This document shows positions 7,713-14,991 of a stretch of 64,000 nucleotides of DNA, one piece after another. The stretch is from Sutcliffiella rhizosphaerae. Lineage in GTDB: Bacteria; Bacillota; Bacilli; Bacillales; Bacillaceae_I. The stretch covers positions 1-64,000 of the forward strand of contig NZ_CAKJTJ010000009.1 in NCBI RefSeq assembly GCF_917563925.1, read 5' to 3'. A program made the translations under genes and the position numbers. Below the pieces are notes generated by a model, which ran no database searches, had not been told where the DNA came from, and was given only the letters and a program-made list of their open reading frames with translations. Position 1 is the first letter of the stretch. Every line of letters starts with the position of its first letter.

Positions 7713-9554
7713 TTGAAAAAATTATTTATTTTGGCAGCCATTGTGTTTTTAATTTTTGCAGGGCTCTTCTCTGGCGGACCATCTTCCAATGCGGCAAGCT
7801 CACTCCAAGAGTTTAAGAAAAATGGTAAGGTGAGGATTGTCGACAATAGCGAACAACAAGGTCCACCTACTTTTGTAGCAGGAGTTTTATCTGAAAAGCA
7901 AGCAAAAGCAGACAGCCAGAATGCAATGAAGTTTCTTGGAAAACATAAGGATTTCTTTAACATGAATAATCCGGAAAATGATTTGAAGGAAGTTAGGACA
8001 ACCAAGGATGAACTTGGTATGACACATGTTCGTTTGCAACAGACGAAAAATGGTGTTCCTGTAGATCGTAACGAATTAAATGTTCATTTTGATGAAAATA
8101 ATGTCGTCACTACCGTAAACGGTAATTATGATGCAGAGTTAGAGTCACTGAAAATAAATACAATTCCTTCTCTACAAGCAGAGGAAGCATTGGCTGAGGC
8201 AAAAGCAGAAGTAGATGCTCCATCGGAAGTGCCTGTGGAGAGCTCGGAGTTAGTTATTTATCCTTTAGAAGATGAATACCATTTGGCTTATCGAGTCAAT
8301 TTGGAGTTTTTTGACGGCGAGCCTGGGAACTGGTATGTGTATGTAGATGCAGAAAATGGAAAAGTTTTGGACAAGTATAACGCAATGACAGGCTTAGGTT
8401 TCTTTGAAGATATTCTTGGTTCTAATTCAGTAGAGGGCTCCTCAGCATTACAGGCTGATCCTAAAAAGAATAACGATGGTGCTTTAAAGCCTGCTAGAGG
8501 GTCAGGGCTTGGGACAAAAGGCGTTACAAAGCTTTTAAACATTGCCCATGGAAAAGATCCTGAGCTTGGAAATGGTACTCACTTTTTCCTAGCTGATTAT
8601 ACTACCCCACAGATGGGTGGAATCTTCACTTATAACATGAAAAATACGGCCAACCAAATTTGGTTATATTCCAATAAAAGTGCGTCTTGGAAAGATGTTG
8701 AATATTCCGGTGACAGTAGCTCATGGGAAGCGGTTGGACAAGGTCCAGCAGTAGATGCCCATGCGAATTCACGCATTGTTTATAACTACTTCCTTGAAAA
8801 GCATGGACGTAACTCCCTAGACGGAAATGGAATGGCGATTAATTCTCGCGTTCACTACGGTAGAGCGTATAACAATGCATTCTGGAGTAACGGAATTGCC
8901 ATGATGACATATGGAGATGGAGATGGGAAACAGTTCATTCCACTTGCGTCCCTAGACGTTACTGCTCATGAGATGGTACATGGTATCACGCATTATAACG
9001 GTGGTCTGCGTTATCGTTTTGAAACTGGTGCCATCAACGAAGCATACTCTGACACCTTTGCAACGATTGTCGACGATAGCAGTTGGGATGTAGGGGAAGA
9101 CATTATGGGAGCTGAGTGGCTAGCTAACGGTAGAACCGCGCTGCGTAGTAACGAAGACCCTGGAAAATTCCCAGTTGGTGCCCAATATTGGCCGTACAGT
9201 ATTGATGGCGAAGGTCGCTACCCAGCACATATGGATGAGTACTACTACCTACCTGCCAACATGGACAACGGTGGCGTACACATCAACTGTACGATTTTAC
9301 AACACTCTGCCTATCTAGTTGCTGTAGAATATGGCATGGGTAGAACTGTAGTAGCAGACACTTGGTATCGTGCTTACGACTACCTGCATTATGATGCATC
9401 CTTCGCGGAGTTCCGTGAAGCAATCCTGCAATCTGCCATTGACCTTTACGGAGAAGGCAGTGACGAGCACAATGCGTTCCTAAGTGCATTTGATGACATC
9501 GGTTTATATGAAGGATGGTCTGTAAACGACAATCCAAGAGCTCCTCAGTTTTAA
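7713..9554 (+). CDS. M4 thermolysin-like neutral metalloprotease
   Basis: A 613-residue secreted zinc protease. Order: signal peptide (about 1-28, hydrophobic ILAAIVFLIFAGLFSG), FTP/PepSY-type propeptide (about 35-220), catalytic domain to the C-terminus. The zinc site is HEMVH at residues 419-423 with the third ligand Glu443 in GAINEAYSD, exactly 20 residues after the second His as in thermolysin. HINCTILQHS near the C-terminus corresponds to the catalytic His region (family VHxNSG, here VHINCT, with Cys where Ser-Gly is usual). Start is TTG at 7713 behind AAGGAGGG. It is monocistronic and ends in a strong terminator. Likely degrades extracellular protein in stationary phase. Confidence 0.95.
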   Translation: MKKLFILAAIVFLIFAGLFSGGPSSNAASSLQEFKKNGKVRIVDNSEQQGPPTFVAGVLSEKQAKADSQNAMKFLGKHKDFFNMNNPENDLKEVRTTKDELGMTHVRLQQTKNGVPVDRNELNVHFDENNVVTTVNGNYDAELESLKINTIPSLQAEEALAEAKAEVDAPSEVPVESSELVIYPLEDEYHLAYRVNLEFFDGEPGNWYVYVDAENGKVLDKYNAMTGLGFFEDILGSNSVEGSSALQADPKKNNDGALKPARGSGLGTKGVTKLLNIAHGKDPELGNGTHFFLADYTTPQMGGIFTYNMKNTANQIWLYSNKSASWKDVEYSGDSSSWEAVGQGPAVDAHANSRIVYNYFLEKHGRNSLDGNGMAINSRVHYGRAYNNAFWSNGIAMMTYGDGDGKQFIPLASLDVTAHEMVHGITHYNGGLRYRFETGAINEAYSDTFATIVDDSSWDVGEDIMGAEWLANGRTALRSNEDPGKFPVGAQYWPYSIDGEGRYPAHMDEYYYLPANMDNGGVHINCTILQHSAYLVAVEYGMGRTVVADTWYRAYDYLHYDASFAEFREAILQSAIDLYGEGSDEHNAFLSAFDDIGLYEGWSVNDNPRAPQF

Positions 9555-9564
9555 TGCATGGAAA

Positions 9565-9602
9565 AAACCAGCGCCAGTGTCCTTAGGGATGCGCGCTGGT
9601 TT
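9565..9602 (+). terminator. Protease gene terminator
   Basis: AAACCAGCGC (9565-9574) pairs perfectly with GCGCTGGTTT (9593-9602), followed by CATATTTTT. It lies 11 bp past the protease stop. Confidence 0.85.
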
Positions 9603-9609
9603 CATATTT

Positions 9610-9768
9610 TTAGTCATTCTTACGACTTTTTCTAATCATATTAAGCATGTATACATTAGAAATAGAAAAGCCAATAAGTAATATATAAATAGTCGCTTCT
9701 TTCGAAACATGACTGATAAAAATGGTAGCGCAAACAATAACCAATGTCAGGATTATGCCATCTAACAA
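9610..9768 (-). CDS. Small single-pass membrane protein, 52 aa
   Basis: Short gene starting at TTG (9768) behind AGGAGG. The product begins LDGIILTLVIVCATIFIS, has two hydrophobic stretches (LDGIILTLVIVCATIFIS and ATIYILLIGFSISNVYML) and ends in the basic tail RKSRKND. It resembles the very small membrane proteins common in Bacillus; I do not recognise a family. No pathway assigned. Confidence 0.55.
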   Translation of the reverse strand: MLDGIILTLVIVCATIFISHVSKEATIYILLIGFSISNVYMLNMIRKSRKND

Positions 9769-9852
9769 GGTGATTCCTCCTCTTTTCACTTGTTCTATTA
9801 TTCTACATAAGAAAAGGGGATTCCTTTAGTTGAATGGCACAACTCAAAAATA

Positions 9853-10491
9853 TTATTCTTGCTCCACGACATTACCTTCTGCCGGAATGGGCTGCTCTTT
9901 TAGCAACCGAGCAAAATGGGTCAGGTTGTATGCCATCATTTTTGCATGATCCATCGTAAAATCGTTCTTCCACCCTTCTGCTTCTATATACGATGGACCT
10001 GGACCTGCCTCTCCTACCCAATATGTATCCACATTAGGAGGAATCGTAAAACCTATATGAGATAATCCGTAAAGAATGGAAGAGGCCGCATTTTTAGCAC
10101 CATCTTCATTACCGGTAATTACAACGCCACCTGCCTTGTTATAATAGATGCTTTGTCCCTTCTCGTTTGTTAATCCACTCCCACCATCAAGCCGCTCCAT
10201 CACCATTTTTGCCACACTACTTTTCTCTCCAAGCCAAATCGGAGTCCCTAAGATTAGTATGTCTGCCTGTTTAATTTTTTCAAATATGACTGGCCATTCA
10301 TCACCAGGTCCCTCATCCTCACTTACTCCAAATGCAATATGGTAATCAGCTATTCTTACAATCTCTGATACGACATTTTCTTTTTCGAAATGGTTTATTA
10401 CCTCTTTCATGAGACCTTCCGTGTTGGACTCTTCACTTGAAGATTTTAATGAGCAATTTAAAAATAAAGCTTTTACCATTATTAACACCAT
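9853..10491 (-). CDS. Flavodoxin-fold NAD(P)H-dependent oxidoreductase
   Basis: A 212-residue flavodoxin-like protein: ALFLNCSLKSSSEESNTE is the phosphate-binding loop for FMN, ADILILGTPIWLGEKSS is the second FMN contact, and GGVVITGNEDGAKNAA follows. It belongs to the NADPH-dependent FMN reductase/flavodoxin_2 group and probably reduces quinones or related compounds. ATG codons at 10491 and 10479 are both possible. It is divergent from a MerR regulator, which may control both genes. Confidence 0.82.
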   Translation of the reverse strand: MVLIMVKALFLNCSLKSSSEESNTEGLMKEVINHFEKENVVSEIVRIADYHIAFGVSEDEGPGDEWPVIFEKIKQADILILGTPIWLGEKSSVAKMVMERLDGGSGLTNEKGQSIYYNKAGGVVITGNEDGAKNAASSILYGLSHIGFTIPPNVDTYWVGEAGPGPSYIEAEGWKNDFTMDHAKMMAYNLTHFARLLKEQPIPAEGNVVEQE

Positions 10492-10573
10492 CCTGTCCTT
10501 AAATAGTAAGCATTACCCGTATCCTCTTTTACTAAAGCTTTGTAATGTTTTCCATTTTCTTTTACAATAGCTA

Positions 10574-10604
10574 TTGACCTTCGGGTAACCCAAGACCTTA
10601 ATCT
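10574..10604 (+). promoter_or_regulatory. Putative MerR-type promoter with 19-bp spacer
   Basis: TTGACC (10574-10579) and TAATCT (10599-10604) are separated by 19 bp, the elongated spacer typical of MerR-activated promoters. The spacer holds the dyad GGGTAACCC (10583-10591) near its centre. It points toward the MerR gene, which suggests autoregulation. The call is from spacing and symmetry alone. Confidence 0.4.
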
Positions 10605-10657
10605 GAATATGACGCCAGAGGTGCACATCTGGACCGTTTGGTTGTGGAGGAGATTGT

Positions 10658-11488
10658 ATGTATAAAATCGGAGAATTTTCAAAACTTAGCGGATTATCTG
10701 TTCACACACTATACCATTATGAAAATATTGGTATCCTAAGGCCAGTACGAAAAGATGATTGGACCAATTACCGGTATTACAGCGCAGACCAGTTGATTGA
10801 GTTGAATAAAGTGCTAGCACTTAAGGATGCTGGCTTTTCTCTCGAGGAAATTGCTTCATTTTTAATAGGTGCCCCTGTGAACAATAAGCTAATTCGAATG
10901 CTTGAAGAGAAGGCACAAGCCCTCGAAGCATACATAGTCGAAGAAACAAGCAGATTGAATCGTCTCCGCACCAACCTATTTTTGATTAAAAATGGAGGGA
11001 TACCATTGATGAACGAAATTACATTAAAACAAGTAGAACCGATGTTGGTAGCATCTATTCGCAAAACTCAAAACCCGGTTGAACAAACGTTTGATCAATT
11101 TTGTGAAGAACTTTGGATGAAAATGCATGCCCACCTGGATGTCGTTTGTGCAAAATGTTCCATTCCATGTATGAGCATTTACCATAGCGGCCTATACGTA
11201 AACATGGCCGAATCAATTGACATGGAAGTAGTCGAACCGTTATATCGAGAAGTTCCGGCATCTACAGAAGTCGCGATACACGAATTGCCAAGGGTTGAAA
11301 AAATGGCAAGCATCGTTCATAAAGGGCCATTCTCAAGAATAGGAGAAACTTTTGCCAGCCTGGAAAAGTGGATTACCGAAAACCGCTACACCATTAGCGG
11401 TCCAGTCCGCGAGATTTACCATAAAGGAGAATGGATAACAAAGGATGCCAACGAATGGGTAACAGAAATTCAAGTGCCAGTGGAATAG
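10658..11488 (+). CDS. MerR regulator with GyrI-like effector domain
   Basis: A 276-residue BmrR-like activator. Residues 1-70 form the MerR winged helix (YKIGEFSKLSGLSVHTLYHYE, then RYYSADQL), followed by a coiled-coil dimerisation helix to about residue 115, and a GyrI/AraC-type effector domain from about 120 (LKQVEPMLVASIRKT) to the end. Members sense drugs or metabolites and remodel promoters with long spacers. It is divergent from the flavodoxin-like reductase, a likely target along with itself. Confidence 0.88.
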   Translation: MYKIGEFSKLSGLSVHTLYHYENIGILRPVRKDDWTNYRYYSADQLIELNKVLALKDAGFSLEEIASFLIGAPVNNKLIRMLEEKAQALEAYIVEETSRLNRLRTNLFLIKNGGIPLMNEITLKQVEPMLVASIRKTQNPVEQTFDQFCEELWMKMHAHLDVVCAKCSIPCMSIYHSGLYVNMAESIDMEVVEPLYREVPASTEVAIHELPRVEKMASIVHKGPFSRIGETFASLEKWITENRYTISGPVREIYHKGEWITKDANEWVTEIQVPVE

Positions 11489-11670
11489 GATGGCTCTCCA
11501 CTGAATCATAAGATTGGGTGATATCTATATCAGTCGCCGTGTAAACATTAATAATAATTAAGTCCAAAAGCTACCGTAACTATCAATAATCTCACAGCAA
11601 ACTTGGTGCGACCAATGACCGTGGCTGCTGTTGCTTTTTTTGAACGGAAATAAGGTAACTTTCTTGAATC

Positions 11671-11754
11671 TATCGAAAAAACCGGACAATATATCGAATG
11701 AGGCTTCGAATATATCGAATAACCTCTGGAATCTATCGATAACTGCTCTGAAAC
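11671..11754 (+). repeat. Phased array C: four TATCGA cores, 21-bp period
   Basis: TATCGA starts at 11671, 11692, 11713 and 11734, exactly 21 bp apart, with unrelated linkers. It lies in the 368-bp gap between the MerR and O-methyltransferase genes. The rest of the gap (11489-11650) shows no gene. The core is shared with array D at 14821. Confidence 0.8.
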
Positions 11755-11856
11755 GCAGCAGACTAGCAGACACAACATCTCCCTAGCAAATCTCTTCCAA
11801 TCTCAAAAAATCTGTTGCAAAATAGAAGTAACTTTGAACGGAAAGGGTGTTGATGA

Positions 11857-12519
11857 GTGGAGAATACTTGGAGTAAAGTCGACGATTATATTCAAAGGAA
11901 GACGCAAAGCAGGGATGAGGATCTTCAGCATGTACTTGACCATAATAGAGAGCAGGGGCTGCCTGCCATTGATGTTTCTCCAAACGAGGCTAAGTTCCTT
12001 TATACTTTAGCCAAAATGAAAGATGCGAAAAGGATCCTGGAAATTGGGACTCTTGGCGGTTTTAGTACCATTTGGCTTGCAAAAGCAGTACAGCCAGAAG
12101 GAAAAGTTATCACACTCGAAATTAACCCTCATCATGCCGAAGTAGCGAAAGCTAACCTGCAGAACACATCACTCGACCATTTAGTTGAAATCAAGCTCGG
12201 TAGTGCACATGCTTCATTAGAAGAATTGATTGTTTCCAAGGAAGAGCCTTTTGATTTTGTTTTTATTGACGCAGATAAAGAAAGCTGTGTGCCTTATTTC
12301 CAAGCAGTACTGAAGCTTTCCAAAAGAGGAACGGTCATCGTCACGGACAATGTTATCCGAAATGGTGAACTCATCAACAAGGAAAGCAAGGATACCGGTG
12401 TAGCGGGTGTGCGTGCCTTATTTGATCACCTTGCGACACTTGATCATGTAAGCTCCACGTCCTTGCAAACGGTCGGCTCTAAAGGCTATGATGGCTTCAG
12501 TATTAGTATTGTGGAATGA
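11857..12519 (+). CDS. SAM-dependent O-methyltransferase (class I)
   Basis: A 220-residue member of the catechol/caffeoyl-CoA-type O-methyltransferase family: ILEIGTLGGFSTIWLA (SAM motif I) near residue 65, FDFVFIDADKES (metal-binding Asp region) near 130, and VTDNVIRNGEL near 155. Cytoplasmic, probably divalent-cation dependent, acceptor unknown. The only in-frame start is GTG at 11857, because TGA precedes it; an ATG at 11853 is better spaced from the AAAGGG site but opens a 7-codon frame in another phase. Confidence 0.85.
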   Translation: MENTWSKVDDYIQRKTQSRDEDLQHVLDHNREQGLPAIDVSPNEAKFLYTLAKMKDAKRILEIGTLGGFSTIWLAKAVQPEGKVITLEINPHHAEVAKANLQNTSLDHLVEIKLGSAHASLEELIVSKEEPFDFVFIDADKESCVPYFQAVLKLSKRGTVIVTDNVIRNGELINKESKDTGVAGVRALFDHLATLDHVSSTSLQTVGSKGYDGFSISIVE

Positions 12520-12524
12520 AAAAC

Positions 12525-12563
12525 ACACGAACTCTGCATCAAAACAGAGTTCGTGTATTTTTT
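12525..12563 (+). terminator. O-methyltransferase terminator
   Basis: Perfect 12-bp stem ACACGAACTCTG (12525-12536) with CAGAGTTCGTGT (12545-12556), then ATTTTTT. It may also have served the convergent methyltransferase remnant. Confidence 0.88.
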
Positions 12564-13298
12564 ACTGCTTTTAAAATAAATCTGTGCTGCCTAATGTCTA
12601 AGTAGCCATCCTTTTCTATTTGCCAATGAATCTCATACAGTCTATCCATGTAGTCTTCTACTCTAAAATCTTTTATTTGCCAAGGAATTGCCTTCAGGTA
12701 GTAGATAAGTGCCCCTACGTCGTAAAAACGCTGAACAGGGTGTTCTTTTATATTCAAGTGGAGATTAAATCCAGCTCCTTCTGTTTTTCCGCAAATTCTA
12801 GCTCCCAATGAGCATATTCATCGTTAATAGGTGCCCCTAGCAACTTATTAATTTGATTACAATCATCTACACCAACCTGCTGTGTGAGAAACACCCCTCC
12901 ATTTTTTAAAACTCGATTGACCTCGCCAGGTTCATATTCTTCATGCTTGTTAATGACTAAGTCAAAATATTGATCCGGAAACTGAAGCTTGTTATTTTCT
13001 TTTACCTCCACGACCTTTACCCCTTGCGGCTCCAATGGCAATAGGTATATTTGGCTCGTAGCCCTCGGTAGCACATACAGTCTGTGGAAATGGCTGAAAT
13101 TTTGCCAGTAGCTCTCCTCCACCCCATATCAAGCATGGACCTTGCGTGTACCATTAATGTACTTGCGATACTCCCATATGACCAAGGTAGCATCCCATAA
13201 GCAATTCTCCCGGTTTTTGTGATTTGGGAAAAATTCCACCCAGAAAAGTGGGTCTCCGCCTCTTGTAGATATTGTTGAAAGATTTTGTCTGTGTTCAT
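12539..13298 (-). pseudogene. Broken SAM-dependent methyltransferase
   Basis: One class I methyltransferase is spread over three frames. It starts MNTDKIFQQYLQEAETHFSG and reaches SMLDMG, the start of SAM motif I. The frame shifts near 13130 where the glycine-rich loop is shortened (GGGEL continues in another frame). It shifts again near 13040 to give GVKVVEVKENNKLQFPDQYF and the motif IV/post-I region with EPGEVNRVLKNGGVFL. It shifts a third time near 12782, after which AGFNLHLNIKEHPVQRFYDV completes the C-terminus. Three independent indels make function very unlikely. Its start overlaps the upstream acetyltransferase stop (ATGA), so it was once coupled. Confidence 0.85.
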
Positions 13299-13750
13299 TT
13301 TTTTACCTCATATTTTAATAAAGGAAGCTTTCTTCCTTTAAAAACAGTCGATTCAATCTCCCCTATTCTTTTTGCCCCCATTTTTATATAGAATGCTTCT
13401 GCGTGAGGATCACTGTCAATCTCAAAGCTTGTCATATTTAGACCCTCGGCCGTCGTTACAACATGAACCCAAAGTTTTTTTCCTATGCCCATTCCAATAA
13501 CACTTGGATCTAAGTAAAGAAAGTCCAATTTACCACGTTTCCTATCAAAACTGAAAAAGCCTAGCATTTCATTTTTATTTTTCAGCACGTAAGTTGGGTT
13601 ATTTTCTATGTAATGCTTCGTTATCGTCAAGTCTTCCCGACAAGCTTCTATAAACGTTTTGTCATAGGCCCAATATGCTTTTGAACGCAAAGCAAGGTCC
13701 GATAATGCTTCCGTTTCCAGTGTGTTTGCTTTAGTTAAAATAATCTCCAT
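13295..13750 (-). CDS. GNAT acetyltransferase
   Basis: A 151-residue single-domain acetyltransferase: DFLYLDPSVIGMGIGKKLW is the acetyl-CoA-binding strand and loop, and EAFYIKMGAKRIGEIES follows. RBS GGGGTGAG precedes the ATG at 13750. It overlaps by four bases with the broken methyltransferase downstream, so it was the first gene of a two-gene unit. Confidence 0.83.
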   Translation of the reverse strand: MEIILTKANTLETEALSDLALRSKAYWAYDKTFIEACREDLTITKHYIENNPTYVLKNKNEMLGFFSFDRKRGKLDFLYLDPSVIGMGIGKKLWVHVVTTAEGLNMTSFEIDSDPHAEAFYIKMGAKRIGEIESTVFKGRKLPLLKYEVKK

Positions 13751-13862
13751 AAGCTCACCCCACTTCTAATATACCAAATATTCTAACTTTAAAGACGTTT
13801 TTAAAGCCTCATAAGAGAAAACCTGTTACAATCAACTCATACAAATTCAGGAGGGGTTGCTT

Positions 13863-14792
13863 ATGAGAGTTCTTGTGGTTGGAGCTGGCGCTGTTGGAGG
13901 TTATTTTGGAGGTAGACTGTTAGAAAAAGGGGAAGATGTCACCTTCTTAGTAAGGAATAGAAGAAAAGAACAGCTATTGAAAACCGGGTTAGTGATAAAA
14001 AGTCAGCATGGGGATGCACTGCTTAGACCTCAGTTGCTTGTCAGCGGGGAACAACCGGAGCCGTATGATGTCATTCTCTTGTCGATGAAAGCCTATCAGT
14101 TGGATGCTGCAATTTCAGATATTGCACCATATGTTGGAGCTGACACCTTGATCATTCCACTACTCAATGGGATGGCACATGTAGAAAAATTAGCACATGC
14201 TTTTGGAAAAGAAACTATTCTTGGTGGGCTTTGTTTTGTGGAAGCAACATTAGATCAAGATGGTGCGGTTGTCCAAACAAGCGCCATTCATGACTTGGTG
14301 TTCGGAATAAGAAATGGTGAGCAGACAGAACGGATTAAAAGAATAACGGAAGCATTCAGTGAGACGAAAAGTAACTTTGTCCTTTCTGACAATATTAATC
14401 AAGCAATGTGGCAAAAATACTTATTTATTACTACTCTAGCTGGAATAACGACGCTATTTCGGTCACCTCTTGGCCCAATACGCGACGAAAGCCTTGGTGC
14501 TCTCACTATGAAACAAACGTTGCAGGAAGCCGAACAAATTATGAGGAGTATTGGTGCACCACTAGGGGAGGAAATCGTAGAAAATAACTGGGATAAGCTC
14601 CATTCCATTGAAGCGACAATAAAGTCATCCATGCAGCGCGATATGGAAAAGGGATTACCTGTCGAGGCAGATCACTTTTATGGGTATTTGTTGAATATTG
14701 CAAAGGAAAACGGAATAGCCGCTCCTACTTTAGAGAAAATTTATGCGAATTTGAAGATATATGAGAGGCAGATGGGGTTTAGGTGGGGTTAA
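13863..14792 (+). CDS. panE: 2-dehydropantoate 2-reductase (ketopantoate reductase)
   Basis: About 309 residues. The N-terminal Rossmann fold opens with MRVLVVGAGAVGGYFGGRL (NADPH site GxGxxG), followed by VILLSMKAYQLDAAI and IIPLLNGMAHVEKL. The C-terminal helical domain has the catalytic Lys in MWQKYLFITTLAGIT and the ER..S.x.D-like SSMQRDMEKGLPVEADHFYG signature. It reduces ketopantoate to pantoate in coenzyme A synthesis; bacilli often carry paralogs, so the physiological substrate is not certain. ATG at 13863 is preferred over TTG at 13857 because of spacing from GGAGGGG. Confidence 0.88.
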   Translation: MRVLVVGAGAVGGYFGGRLLEKGEDVTFLVRNRRKEQLLKTGLVIKSQHGDALLRPQLLVSGEQPEPYDVILLSMKAYQLDAAISDIAPYVGADTLIIPLLNGMAHVEKLAHAFGKETILGGLCFVEATLDQDGAVVQTSAIHDLVFGIRNGEQTERIKRITEAFSETKSNFVLSDNINQAMWQKYLFITTLAGITTLFRSPLGPIRDESLGALTMKQTLQEAEQIMRSIGAPLGEEIVENNWDKLHSIEATIKSSMQRDMEKGLPVEADHFYGYLLNIAKENGIAAPTLEKIYANLKIYERQMGFRWG

Positions 14793-14820
14793 AAGGAGAA
14801 GTTTCCGGAAGGGCTCCATA

Positions 14821-14925
14821 TATCGACGAAAAGCAAATAGATATCGACGGTCCGATCCCTCTTATCGACGGAAATATAAAATATATCGACGAAAAACAGG
14901 GGGATATCGAAGAGTCGACAATATT
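14821..14925 (+). repeat. Phased array D: five TATCGA(CG) cores, 21-bp period
   Basis: TATCGACG or TATCGA(AG) starts at 14821, 14842, 14863, 14884 and 14905, each exactly 21 bp apart, with linkers that share no obvious sequence. It lies between convergent genes. Open frames across it (repeating Y-R-R-K or Y-I-D-E) arise only from the 21-bp period. Core shared with array C. Confidence 0.85.
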
Positions 14926-14991
14926 CAACAAAAGCCGACTCGACACCTCCCCCACACTTACTAGACAATAATAAAACTGCCCAAGGTCTCC

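Noticed and set aside
10482-10682. 66-codon minus-strand frame between reductase and MerR genes
   Set aside because: Overlaps the MerR start and the predicted promoter; no ribosome site.
11548-11778. Open frames of about 70 codons across array C
   Set aside because: Their length comes from the 21-bp period, which is divisible by three; the translated Ser-Ile-Asp-Ser units have no protein-like features.
14761-14971. Open frames of about 65 codons across array D
   Set aside because: Same cause; Y-R-R-K and Y-I-D-E repeats follow from the DNA core, with no ribosome site.
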